This document shows positions 36,801 through 47,542 of a stretch of 64,000 nucleotides of DNA, piece after piece. The stretch comes from Daucus carota subsp. sativus (Eukaryota > Streptophyta > Magnoliopsida > Apiales > Apiaceae). The notes below the pieces were generated by a model, which saw only the letters and a program-made list of their open reading frames with translations, searched no databases and was not told the origin of the DNA. The translations under genes were made by a program, and so were the position numbers. Position 1 is the first letter of the stretch. Every line of letters starts with the position of its first letter. The DNA is taken from positions 40,819,606 to 40,883,605 of the forward strand of contig NC_030387.2 of assembly GCF_001625215.2 (NCBI RefSeq), read 5' to 3'.

Positions 36801-39800
36801 ATATTACCAAAACCTTGTTATTTCTTGAGATGCTGTAACATATATCTCGGCACTTTGACTTCTCATTTAAGGCCTTTTTGATCGTTATTGTAGGACGTCT
36901 CCATGGTTTTGAGTACTGAAGATCATCAAGAGCTCATGAAAAGTATTGCAGATAAAAAAACTGCTCATTTTTCTCTCATTCCATCTGTTCCCAGTTCCCA
37001 GACAACCGGGCATGGGATGTCAGAAGCTGGAGAAATTGATGCCAGTGCAAGTTTAAAGAAAATTGAAAACTCAGATAAGATAAAAGGTGGTCTTGCTAGG
37101 TCATGTAATATGTATATTATTCTGTTCCATGGCTGTTATTTCATATAGTAAATTTTAAATTTAACATTTTATTTGGTAAACAGGGGAGGACCCAGCAATG
37201 ATTTTGTACACTAGTGGTACAACAGGTAAACCAAAAGGGGTTGTCCATACACACAAAAGCATTCTAGCACAGGTATTGTAGGGGCGAGCCTGTAACTATT
37301 TATTAACTCCAATTGAAACTCATATTCTCACACTTTGTACTAAGGCCACGGTTGTACATTCGCAGGTCCAAATATTGTCAAAAGCTTGGGAATATACATC
37401 GGGCGATCAGTTTTTAAACTGTCTACCATTACATCATATCCTGAAACTAATATAATTTTTCACGTGCTTCCGCTAAAGATCTTGCACTAGTACTCTGCTG
37501 AAGGTGCTCTAGTATGATTTAACATAAAAAATTTGTTTTTGAAGCTGATCCTTAACTCGCAGCTTAAATGTTCATGGCCTTTTTAATGCTTTATTTGCCC
37601 CTTTGTATGCTGGTTCTGCTGTAAGTCTAATCCTTTTCTACCTCTTAATGTTTTTAGTTTGCAAAAATGAAGACCATTCTTTTCATCCTGTTAATGTTTA
37701 TTGTTTGCAAAAATGAAGAAACATAATATATGCTTTCTTTGTTGAAGGTTGAGTTCATGCCAAAGTTTAGTGTGAGTGGTATATGGCAGAGATGGCGTGA
37801 ATCTTATCCAAAGGATGGGACCACGACGAATGATGCTATAACTGTGTTTACAGGAGTAAGTAACACGTTTGATTCCAAAAATATAATTGCATGACATGTG
37901 AATATTGTTTGTGTTAATGAGTCAGAGTTCAGGCACTGTATGTCAGAAGTCTTAGGACAGTGATATCTAGTTGCGCAGTTTACATACTTGCTAGCAAAGC
38001 AATAATTTTTGTTTCTGTACAAATTTGATCATTATTATATCGCATGGTTTGAGAAATGTTGCCCTTATGGTTTCTCTGTTTGGACATTAATATATTTTTG
38101 TGTTTATTGTGTAATGTTTTTCAATCTATATCCGATTATAATGATGGAACCATCAAACTGTAGTGCATGGAACTATGGAAAGGCCAGATGTGTATATTTA
38201 GAATTGTTCTAGCTTTATACAATTAAATATTTGCTTTTTTGTTGCAAATACAGGTTCCAACTATGTACTCTAGACTGATACAAGGTTATGAAAACATGGA
38301 TCCAGAAGCAAAAGATGCATCTGCTTCAGCTGCAAGGCAGTTGCGTCTAATGGTAATATTTGGATTTAAGCCTCTGACTTCACAATTAACAACTTTTATA
38401 TCATAAATCACATTTTTTTATTGTTCTGTGCATACTTCAAGAAGTTCTCACTTGTTTTGCCGCTGGAGTAGGCACTTGGTTGATGCAGCTTGAAACTTAA
38501 AAATTGAGAAACGGAAAATAAAAGTGAAAATAACCAGGGAAATAATAATAAGAAGGATGAGCTAATTGGAAATTATTCAGTAGCTTAATATCTCGCAACT
38601 GCAGATGAGATAACAGGATAATGACTGCAATTGACTGAATATGCACAGGTTCTCCATAAGATCAAAGTGCTTTAAAGCTAGTGAATTACAATATGTACAA
38701 ACTATCTCTGTCTGGTGAATAAAAGTATAGTAAATTACTAAAATACTCTAACGAAAGTATAATAATTTTTGAAATATATGAAGAGAGATTCTACTAATAC
38801 CTACAGAATTTTTTGAATCATATCATATAATTTTGTAATAACCATGATTAAATCGTAGCAGTAAACATGATAGAAGCGGTCCATTTAGTTTAACATGGTT
38901 AGACATCTGTAATTATTTTATTATAACTGAAGTTGTATGTGTTTCTAGATGTCTGGCTCCTCTGCGCTTCCCCTTCCCGTTATGCAACAATGGGAAACCA
39001 TTACAGGGCACCGCCTGTTGGAAAGATATGGCATGACCGAGGTATTTGAAGTAGTCATATATGAAGTTAATATTGCTGCATTTGTACTTTTTTTTAGAAA
39101 ATGGTGTCTTCCGCATACCAGTTATCTTATTTGTGATTATGTTCTTTCTTAAAGTTTGTTATGGGAATTTCAAATCCCTTAAAAGGCTTAAGGAAAGGAG
39201 GAACCGTCGGAAACCCACTTCCAGGAGTCCAGGTTAGCCAAAAGTGATGTCTGTTTTCCTGTATTCAGATGGTTTTGTTGAGGTCAAATAACTCCGAAAT
39301 ATCTACGCACTGAATTTAATTATGTACTTGTAGAAGTAGCAGTCTGTTAGTCAAGAAGAAAGATCAAAAGATAAATATATGTAACATGACATACTTGAAA
39401 TGTAAAAAAGAACATATTATTATTACGCATACGCTTATTACTGATATTGAAATGGTTTCTAAATAGTTAAAAAGTTGGAGGATAAATGTTTTTTTCAGAA
39501 TTATTCAGAGAACTTAACCTTGCCTATCCTGTGGGGGCAGCAAACAGCACTACTGAATTGACTCATCAAATGCCTTTCTCCAATTTCTTTCCACCAACTC
39601 AAATCTTTCTACTGATTTTTTCTTTCTGACTAAACACCTCTAAGCTTTCCTAGGTTTATTCGAGTGTTTCCAACACCTTGTGCGTAAACATTCTCACTTC
39701 AGCAACAATCATTGTGCATAAGTTGCCTATTTATCTAACATCCAATTTATGTAGCATTGTCGTACCTACCTGTCTCAAGTTTCCTTCATCTTGGCTGTGG

Positions 39801-41743
39801 GGATAATATTTCATTGATTGAGGCTTAAAATGTAATATAGTCATTATTCATCAGCTTTTAATTTTTGCATTGAAGATAGAAGGTTGATTAACTAAGAATA
39901 TACATCAGAGATTATTATTGGAACATATGGGGTAGTAATTTTACATATTCAATGGTAGACCAAGATTCTTGGAGAAGATGATGATGCTGGTAATCCAACT
40001 GGAGTTGGTGAGCTCTGCATTAAAAGTCCTTCTTTGTTCAAGGAATACTGGAATCTTCCTGAGGTACTTTCTGTTTTCAACCTTACACTTCCAATCATAG
40101 CACATCTTTTGTATACTTTTTTCTTTTTCACTGTATTCATTGTATATTACTAAATTTCATCAAAGGTTGACATTCACTTATATTAGTGATAATCTTCTTT
40201 AATTTTTTTTCCTGGTAAGATGATCATCTCTGTTTTATGTAGATATAATATCTCTATTATGTAATTTATCTAATGACTGTAGCTCGATCCTTATAAAGTC
40301 ATAACTTACTAAGTAGTTATCATTTTTTTCCATATTGCGGTTGATCCGATGAAATCAAGGTGATTTTACTAATTGGAGTCTAGGACTTCCGTTATTTAAA
40401 GTTTTATAAGGTCTATTATCTTGTAATCTAATTTCTAATCACCTATCAGGCAATCAAAAATAGCAGCAGATATTGGAAATATAATATCGTCACACAAACT
40501 TCTTATACCTACATTTTATGTTATATATCAGGTGACCAGATCATCTTTTACTGGTGATCATTTTTTTAAGACTGGAGATGCCGTCACGGTGGATGAAGAT
40601 GGTTACTTTGTCATTTTGGGCCGTAAGTATAATCATAATTTACATGTTTCTCTTACTATTCCTGGAAACTGCCGGTATTTTCAGATATTTTTTTCAATGC
40701 TTCGTGTATGTCCTTTTAATATATCCATGTTTTCACATATTTAAATCTATGAAGCAACTTCCTAGCTTGTTAGAAATTTTAAATTAAACTTATATCAAAC
40801 TTTTGACTTCAATAGGTAATAGTGCTGATATAATGAAGGTCGGGGGATATAAGTTATCTGCATTAGAAATCGAAGCAACTCTTCTTGATGTAAGTTCTTA
40901 TTCTTCCAATGCAAAACACTGTACTTACCACATCATGCTGATACATAAAACTTGTGTTTCTAGCATGTTTTGTTCTTGTTGTATAAATTTTCCTTTCTTT
41001 TCTGTGAGAATGTTTAAGTGCAATGAACAATGGTGATATGTCAAACTCTGTGTTGTACAGCACCCATCCGTCTCTGAGTGTTGTGTTTTGGGTTTAATGG
41101 ACAAAACATATGGCGAAATTGTTTGCGCCATTATTGTTCCAGACGCAGAGGTAAAAAGAAAACGTGAGGAACAAATGATGCCTGCTCTAAGCTTGGAAGA
41201 GCTTTCTAACTGGGCTAGAACAAAGCTTGCTCCATACAAGGTATAGCGCATATCCAACTCAATACGTGACCAATCCATCAATATCTGAATGCATATATCT
41301 GCATGCTCGCATAAAACAATCATATGCATTCTGTTCCCTAAAGGTACATGGTATCCGTCATGCGAACCTCATACCAGGTTATCACGGATAGAGCAATTCT
41401 TTATCGACTTGTATTGTTTCTTTTTTTAACTTTAAACACAACTTAAGTATATACACAATTATTTGAATGTTTGATATTTTGTCAATGCTACATACTCTCA
41501 TGCCCAAAACTGTATGTAATCTGATTATTCTGCAAACACAGATACCCACCCGACTCATTCTGTGGGACTCAATTCCGCGAAATGCCATGGGAAAGGTAAA
41601 TCAATGAGTTCTTACCACCTCTGTTATTTCCTCATTTTGTATCAACACAACTATAAATATAAGTTATGCTCATTGCCCTTTTTTAAATGATACAGGTGAA
41701 CAAAAAAGAACTGAAGAACATACTAGCTGCCAAAGAAGATTAG
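33858..41743 (+). CDS. AAE13: Malonyl-CoA synthetase, acyl-activating enzyme 13 type
   Basis: Seventeen coding exons: 33858-34017, 35581-35756, 36276-36443, 36894-37086, 37184-37272, 37366-37435, 37568-37620, 37748-37855, 38254-38352, 38949-39041, 39155-39232, 39959-40063, 40532-40622, 40816-40889, 41061-41240, 41542-41595 and 41696-41743; about 612 residues, matching plant AAE13. Exon 1 encodes a basic, serine-rich leader ([19 protein letters not shown]) that looks like a mitochondrial presequence. The AMP-binding loop [11 protein letters not shown] is at about 241-251, the LPLHHVHGLF motif near 282-291, RYGMTE at 398-403 and [20 protein letters not shown] further on. By family it joins malonate to CoA using ATP, clearing toxic malonate and supplying malonyl-CoA. 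An in-frame Met in exon 2 (35608, [11 protein letters not shown]) could start a cytosolic form. The codon for His286 is split by a U12-type intron (37436-37567). Confidence 0.95.
37436..37567 (+). other. U12-type intron with AT-AA ends
   Basis: The donor is ATATCCTGA and the branch site GATCCTTAACT lies 12 bases before the end, both minor-spliceosome consensus. No GT donor can join LPLHH to VHGLF: the next GT lies past an in-frame TAA. The frame requires the intron to end ...CAGCTTAA just before ATGTTCATGG. Because AT is shared, the cut could be read one or two bases away, but no choice gives GT-AG. Confidence 0.85.
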
Positions 41744-42917
41744 AAAATGTTGCTTGCTCTTTGTCACTATATAGAATTGTTCCGGTATCTAGTTTCTTTT
41801 GGTCAGGCCTTTAGAGTTATTTAAGCCGAGTGCCGAGCTCACAGAGATCCGATGCACCGAGAGCAGATTGTTTATCCTAGTATTTTTAAATTACATATCC
41901 TGAATAATTCCTGACAGAAACCTACTGCAACCCAAGCTCAAGCTCAGTAGTCAGTACCCAAAGATATGGATTTGAATAGGAAACTTGTATGAGACTATAG
42001 GCATTAGGTTATAGCACATGGATGCATTGTCTTCTATATGTGGTCAGGATGTAATCTTTATGTTGCCTTTTTTACAAGGATGAAAATTTATAGACTTAAT
42101 TTGAACTTCAATATTTTATGCAATATTTTATTTAGATATTTTAGAAAGGATAAATCAGAAAAAAAAAATATTGGTTTCATTTTAGAGCTGAGTGACAGTA
42201 ATTATAAAAAAAAACAGGTGCATTATATTAGATTGGGATTTTAAAGCTTTTTTTTTTCATTTATGAAATTCGAGGGTATTCGATTGGGATTTTTTGAAAT
42301 CCATTAAAATTTTGAGGTATTCGATTAGGATTTTAAATTATACTACAAAATCTGGTGGTATTCAATTGGGATTTTAAATTATGCTTTAAAATCCGTCAGT
42401 ATTCAGTTGGGATTGTTTAAAATCCATTAAAATCTGATGTTATTGAAATGCTGATGGATTTTTTTGGATTTCATAAAATGATGGATTTTGTGACATTCTT
42501 CAGTGTATTTTAAGTTTTTTGAAATCCCACCAAAATCAATGGGATTTTGAAATATTATACTTCAATCCTATCAACTCTGCGATATTTTATTAAGAATCCG
42601 CACAAAATCAAAATCATATATAATCCATTAAAATTCATAGACTAAAAATAATCTATTAAAATCTCAATCGAATACACCCCGTAAATGTTGATTTTTTTAT
42701 TACAATTTCAAATAATAACGTCTTGACACATCCAAAAATATATATTTCAAAGCATCGCTTTATAACATTCCATTGCGTTTACACCGTGAAAAATGAAATA
42801 AACGATGACGTGGGGTATCCGATTTTTCCGGGCCTACCGGCTCATTACACACCCATTTTACCGAGTGGAGGTATTATTTTTTAAAAGAAATATAGAGGCG
42901 TTACATTGGATGAAAGT
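41744..42917. other. Spacer between AAE13 and thioesterase
   Basis: It holds the AAE13 3' untranslated region and a 460-bp inverted-repeat element (42217-42680). The final 200 bases should carry the thioesterase promoter; no clear TATA box was seen. Confidence 0.5.
42217..42680. mobile_element. Inverted-repeat element, copy 1 (GGGTGTATTCGATTGGGATTT family)
   Basis: A body of repeated TATTCGATTGGGATTTTAAA-like units is followed by their complement, ending AATCGAATACACCCC. It is about 80 percent or more similar by eye to 52829-53293. The left end here is decayed (AGGTGCATTATATTAGATTG). No coding capacity. Confidence 0.75.
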
Positions 42918-44497
42918 ATGGCATCAAGGAAATGGCTGGAAGACATGTCCAAAGGATTGGGGCGAGAGCTAGAGGCTGTCACGCTACAAGGCATAGAGAT
43001 CAATCTCGTACAAAAGGGTTTACTTGGCTGTACTTTTCTCGTGCCAGAAAGCCTCTCTGTAAGTATCTTTGTCGGTAATAACATATCAGAAAATGTTTTT
43101 CTTGAAAATTAACGAGGTTTGGGATTGTTAGGACAAGGATGGAAACTGGGACGGCGGAGCGATGGCAGTTTTAGTGGACGATGTTGCAGCTTGTGTGGTT
43201 GGCACCTCCGCCTTTGTTAAAGCTTCTGTTGACTTTCATCTCTCTTTTTATTCCCCTGCCAGAATTCGGGTACGTATTGCTGCTGCTACTTTCAGTTGTA
43301 TTTAGCTCCACACGCATTACTTGGATGTCGCATTGACACGTTATGTTTTGTTACGCGAAACACGAATAAGAAGAACTCCAACTTAAGTAAAGTAACAACA
43401 ATTAGAATCAAACCAAATATATTTCGGTATGTTTGTAAATTACTGCTTACTTGGACTATTAGATTGCATTCACCTGGATGAAATGTAATGAAATTTGTAC
43501 TCTAAATTGGAGTTGATTAGAGATTATGTTTATAATCTTCATTCCTTTGATAATTTCATTCCAACTATCTTAAACTAGAAATGTAGCCCGCATCTTTTGG
43601 AATGAATGCTCATTACACTTCTTGATCATGTTTTCCTGCAATCTTCATCATAAGAAATTTAGACTCACTTATGTTTAATTATTGTTGTCTCATACTTTCT
43701 TCTTACCATAAAACTTCTTTATAATTTTCAATTTCATTCTCTTCTCGTTCCATTCCATCCAAGCGAACACAACCTTAGTATGTGGGAAATATTTGTATGG
43801 CGGGGCATGTATTTGGATTCCATGTATGATCTGACATGTGTTAGTTGCATTTCTCTGCTGATTTTTTATATTTTTTGTTAAAATCAATCGGGAATTTTCT
43901 TGATCTATGGAAAAAGACTTGAAAGCATATTATTCATTTAAATAAATTATAGGATGACTGAAAATTGGTGTCCTGAAGCATGCACTTAGAATTGAAAATT
44001 GAGAATTGTTTACATATCGAGAATAGCGCAAGTATGCTGCTGATTTTAGCTAATATGTACTCTGTTGGCACACAATGAAGATTTTCAACCACGAGCCAGT
44101 CAGTTTTGATCCAGTGAAACCACCACTTTAGTCATTACCAACCTACAGGACTACCTTGATCAGTTTTATTGGGTATCCATCTAATTATCTCTGACCATTA
44201 ACAAACATTATTATCAAGTTTGAAATAATGGACTAGTCTTTCACTATTCGGAACTTGATGATGTTAGCAGTTTGGGTCAAGTTAACAGTTACACATGTTA
44301 TTGTGCGAATACAGGAAACAGTGGAGGTGGAGGCGAAGATAGTAGGAGAAAAGGGGCGGCTAATATCAGTGACAGTAGAAATAAAGAAGAAAGACAATGC
44401 AGAGCTGGTTGCTGTAGGCAGAGTATGGTTCACTACTGACAACATTAATCGTTATCCCGGTGATGATGAGGATACAACAATCACTAGCAAGCTCTGA
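42918..44497 (+). CDS. Hotdog-fold acyl-CoA thioesterase (ACOT13/THEM2-like)
   Basis: Three coding exons, 42918-43058, 43132-43269 and 44315-44497, give 153 residues, the usual size for this family. The protein starts MASRKWLEDMSKGLG. The hotdog core reads GNWDGGAMAVLVDDVAACV followed by ASVDFHLSFYSPARI, and the last exon has the paired strands ETVEVEAKIVGEKGRLISV and AELVAVGRVWF. In THEM2-type enzymes an Asn and an Asp around the HGG segment act in catalysis; here N and D surround a WDGG segment, with the usual His of HGG replaced by Asp. By family it hydrolyses acyl-CoA or aryl-CoA thioesters; the substrate cannot be told. It lies 1.2 kb downstream of AAE13 on the same strand. The first ATG of the frame was used as the start; no targeting signal is evident. 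Confidence 0.88.
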
Positions 44498-45480
44498 GCC
44501 TTGCAAGAAAATTTATGACTGGGGAAAATTATTACAGATTTGTAGATTAGTTCATTCCAATCTGTTTATTGTTGTTGCAAGTTAGCTAAAAAAAACAAAA
44601 AATAAACACATGTCCGTTGTAGTTGGTACAATTCTAGTGTTCAAAACCATCAGTCAATTACACATTGTTTTCGTGGTCGGAGTGTTAACCTGCCAAACAG
44701 TTCAATTTGCATGCCTGAATACTATATTAAAGTATGTCACCTATAACCAAATAAAAGAGTGATTTTATTGAATGCAGTTTGTATTAATATATGGTTTTTC
44801 TTTTTGTCAAATAATATATGATTATTTGGAGATATCGGAGTACATTAATATATCAATATATTATTTAGCTATATGCCGGTTATATCAAGTACATGTGACA
44901 ATGGATTTTATGGTTTTTAGTGGGGACAGATATATCTATTAATTTATAAATATCATTGTATTCTTGACGAGCGAACATGTTTAGAAACTTTTACAGAGGT
45001 TCAGTATGCCAAAATTTAAATTGATAATTGTGCATGAAATGAAATGAGAATTTGTATTTTTGAACATTTGGATTAAAGAAAAAGATACATATGTTGGAAA
45101 AATAAATAATATTATCCTATAAAATATTTCAGAAATGATGTCACACAGTTTTATTAACGCGCAATTTTATTAACGGAAGTAAATGTTGTCAGCCCTTTTC
45201 CTTTAAGTGTCCATCTCACAAAATTTATAGACAAGTCGACATCTTAAAATAGTATTTTTATTTTTCAGATTAATAATCTTATATCATGGATTACTTTTCT
45301 AAGAAAATATGTAAATATGTATTTTTTTTTAAAAAAAAAATAAGTGAATTATTTATGTATATAATAAATCCGTACTTATACTTTCTTTTAACATAATACG
45401 CATAAATTGTGACTTCACGATCAAAATTGACGCGGTTGCTCTCCGAACCAAGCTAGATAGTCTCCTGTTAGGCTCACCAA

Positions 45481-46504
45481 CTGTTAGACCCTTAAGCGGC
45501 GTCTAAGACTCGGGCTAAGGGCCGGGACTGTGGACTCGATGGGAGGTTCATTTGAGTTGGGTCCTAGCACGAGTATGAGCCAGGCGTTCGGGCTTGGCAT
45601 GGCACTAAGTTGTGGACTTGGGGCTTGAGATGAAGTTGGGCACTTGCATACAGTTGAACAGTCTAAGCATGGGGTAGAGCAACAGAGACCGAGTTTGGGT
45701 TCATGAGTTCTAGTGACACACTTGGCTTATGGGAGTCAGGCAACATGGCGCAAGGGTGAGAGAGGCAGGTTTGGGTGTGACTTGAACAAGGGCACGGCCG
45801 GCTCAAGGGAGAGTCAACATCCACCACGAGTCCTCCATGACACAGAGGCGACATGGGTGAAGAGTTCCTATTGGGTCAGAGATAGTGGGCTTTGCTGGAT
45901 AGTGGATCGTGATGGGCTTGGGTCAGAGTTGAAGCCCTTGGCAAGGGCGACTAGGTTCGATTTATGTGTTATACACTTATACATATCTTGTAATGAATGG
46001 CATATCTCCAAATATGGAAGGAGGAGATATGACATGTCATAAAAGATATGGGATAAGGAGAAGCTTCTAGAATGTTGGAGAAGATCAGGAGCATGATTTG
46101 GCATATCTCTTATTCAAGGAAAGAATCGAGGATGAGTCAGCATATCTTGAAGATCTCAGCATTTATGGAGAAGATTGGATGGGCCTTAGGCCATCCCAAA
46201 AGCCCGTGACTCCACCTATGTAGGGAGGAGTAACTTCATTCTCTTCATTCATTCAGAGTTGGAGAGCAATCACTTGTAGAGAAGAGTGAGAGCAAATACA
46301 GAGAGAGCTACTTAGAGTTCTAGAGAGAGATAGAGCTTTGTAGTAGGCACTCTTGTATTCTAGCAGTTAGTGGGTAGCTGGTCCCAATATATAAGGACAG
46401 CTGGCCTAGATTGTTAGGACCTTTTTGTGTTAATAAAAAGGTTGGGGGTTTCCCCGAATATCGTGGCTCTTGTGATTATGTTGATTATTACTAACCCCTT
46501 TTGC
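45481..46504. mobile_element. LTR-like block, possible solo LTR or fragment
   Basis: This roughly 1-kb block is clearly richer in G and C than its surroundings. It opens TGTTAGACCCTTAAGCGGCG and closes near ATTACTAACCCCTTTTGCA, so it begins TG and could end CA. Towards the right it has CAATATATAAGGAC and GTTAATAAAAAGG, in places where an LTR would carry TATA and polyadenylation signals. No 5-bp target duplication, primer-binding site or reverse transcriptase was found. Its ends are uncertain. Confidence 0.35.
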
Positions 46505-46659
46505 AGGATGGGTTAGCTGCGCATTGCTGGCAAGCTCTAGGAGTAAAGTTGGCGCATCACTTAGGCGAAAATTTTAGCCGTGTTAGCACGCTTCCGCACG
46601 CCTTCGTGACACCAACCAACCTGGACTTTCCAATCACAACCGCACTTGTAACTCTGGGT

Positions 46660-46926
46660 CCCTCCGTCCACCTCATTTGTTTACATTGGGAGACGTCCAC
46701 CTCATTTGTTTACATTAGGAGACGAGAGCTCAGCACGCATTCTAATGCTCTCGTAAAGCGTAGTTCAATAAATTATGTTAATTTTTTTTTTCCTTCTGAA
46801 TAAAAATTTGATGTTTAAATTTTTATTAAATTTTTTTTTTAAAGATAAATTATAGAACTATGTTTTATATGCGTCTTAAAATACGTGTATGAAAAAACCG
46901 TAAAGAAATGAGTGTGACAGAAGGAG
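46660..46926. mobile_element. Stowaway-like MITE with internal 29-bp duplication
   Basis: The left end CCTCCGTCCACCTCATTTGT is weakly matched by the right end GAGTGTGACAGAAGGAGTA. The 29-bp unit GTCCACCTCATTTGTTTACA... is present twice (46666-46694, 46695-46723). The interior (ATTCTAATGCTCTCGTAAAG, TATGCGTCTTAAAATACGTG) matches the family at 2108-2358 in reverse. Confidence 0.65.
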
Positions 46927-47046
46927 TAACCCGTTATATGCTGATTGGTTCCGTTTTCGGTCAATAACAGCCTCACACCGAATCACGTACACCCCTGAAT
47001 AAGAGACACGAACACCTTTTCATGGGAAAACGATGACAAGTGATAC

Positions 47047-47128
47047 TATATTAGTTTTGATATGTATAGAATTGAATGGGATATCCCGAAAAAGAAAGTG
47101 TATAAAAATCAAAGGGACGCAGGGAGTG
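47047..47128. mobile_element. Partial Stowaway-like element
   Basis: It has GTTTTGATATGTATAGAATTGAATGGGATATCCCGAAAAAGAAAGTG-like sequence and ends GGGACGCAGGGAGTG. This is the right-hand third of the 7095-7371 family. The left part is missing. Confidence 0.5.
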
Positions 47129-47542
47129 ATGTAGTATTGCAAGTGCAAGCAGTGCAGATGCAATACTTATGTGCATTAAAATTCAAGATCTTGCCAGTCC
47201 CGGTCTCTGATGTTATGGTGGTTCTAACTTGTCCATGATGGCACTAGGTGCAAGCTTCCCTCACACATTAATATGCTCAAACTATGAGCACACATGTTAG
47301 CAATATACAAAACAAGAAAATCTACATGATTCAGAAAGCAAAAAGAGCGCAGACAAATAGATGATGCAACTACCACCTCGGATAATAACCTTTTAAAGAA
47401 TGAATGTACTTATTTGAAGAGGAATGCCTCTGGATTCCTCAATTGAATTAAAGTGCCGCTTTTAGGCACTTCTTATACATCTTTGTAAATTGCACACTAG
47501 CCATTGTCCTTTCTGATTTCCCATATCCTTTCTAAAAAATAT

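Larger units (their letters stand above)
44498..47542. other. Spacer between thioesterase and PEX2 (convergent genes)
   Basis: About 3 kb holding both 3' untranslated regions. From about 45470 to 46510 there is a GC-richer LTR-like block, followed by a Stowaway-like element (46660-46926) and the right part of another (47047-47128). The part 44620-45400 is AT-rich with nothing recognised. Confidence 0.6.

Noticed and set aside
43296..43481. Possible extra exon in the thioesterase intron
   Set aside because: The three chosen exons already give a full-length hotdog protein with matching phases.
45713..46042. Plus-strand ORF of 109 codons in the GC-richer block
   Set aside because: It overlaps another frame open on the opposite strand, has no domain-like features, and sits in LTR-like repeat sequence.
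46501..46803. ORF of 100 codons right of the LTR-like block
   Set aside because: It runs into the Stowaway-like element and its 29-bp duplication, and does not resemble gag or any retroelement protein I know.
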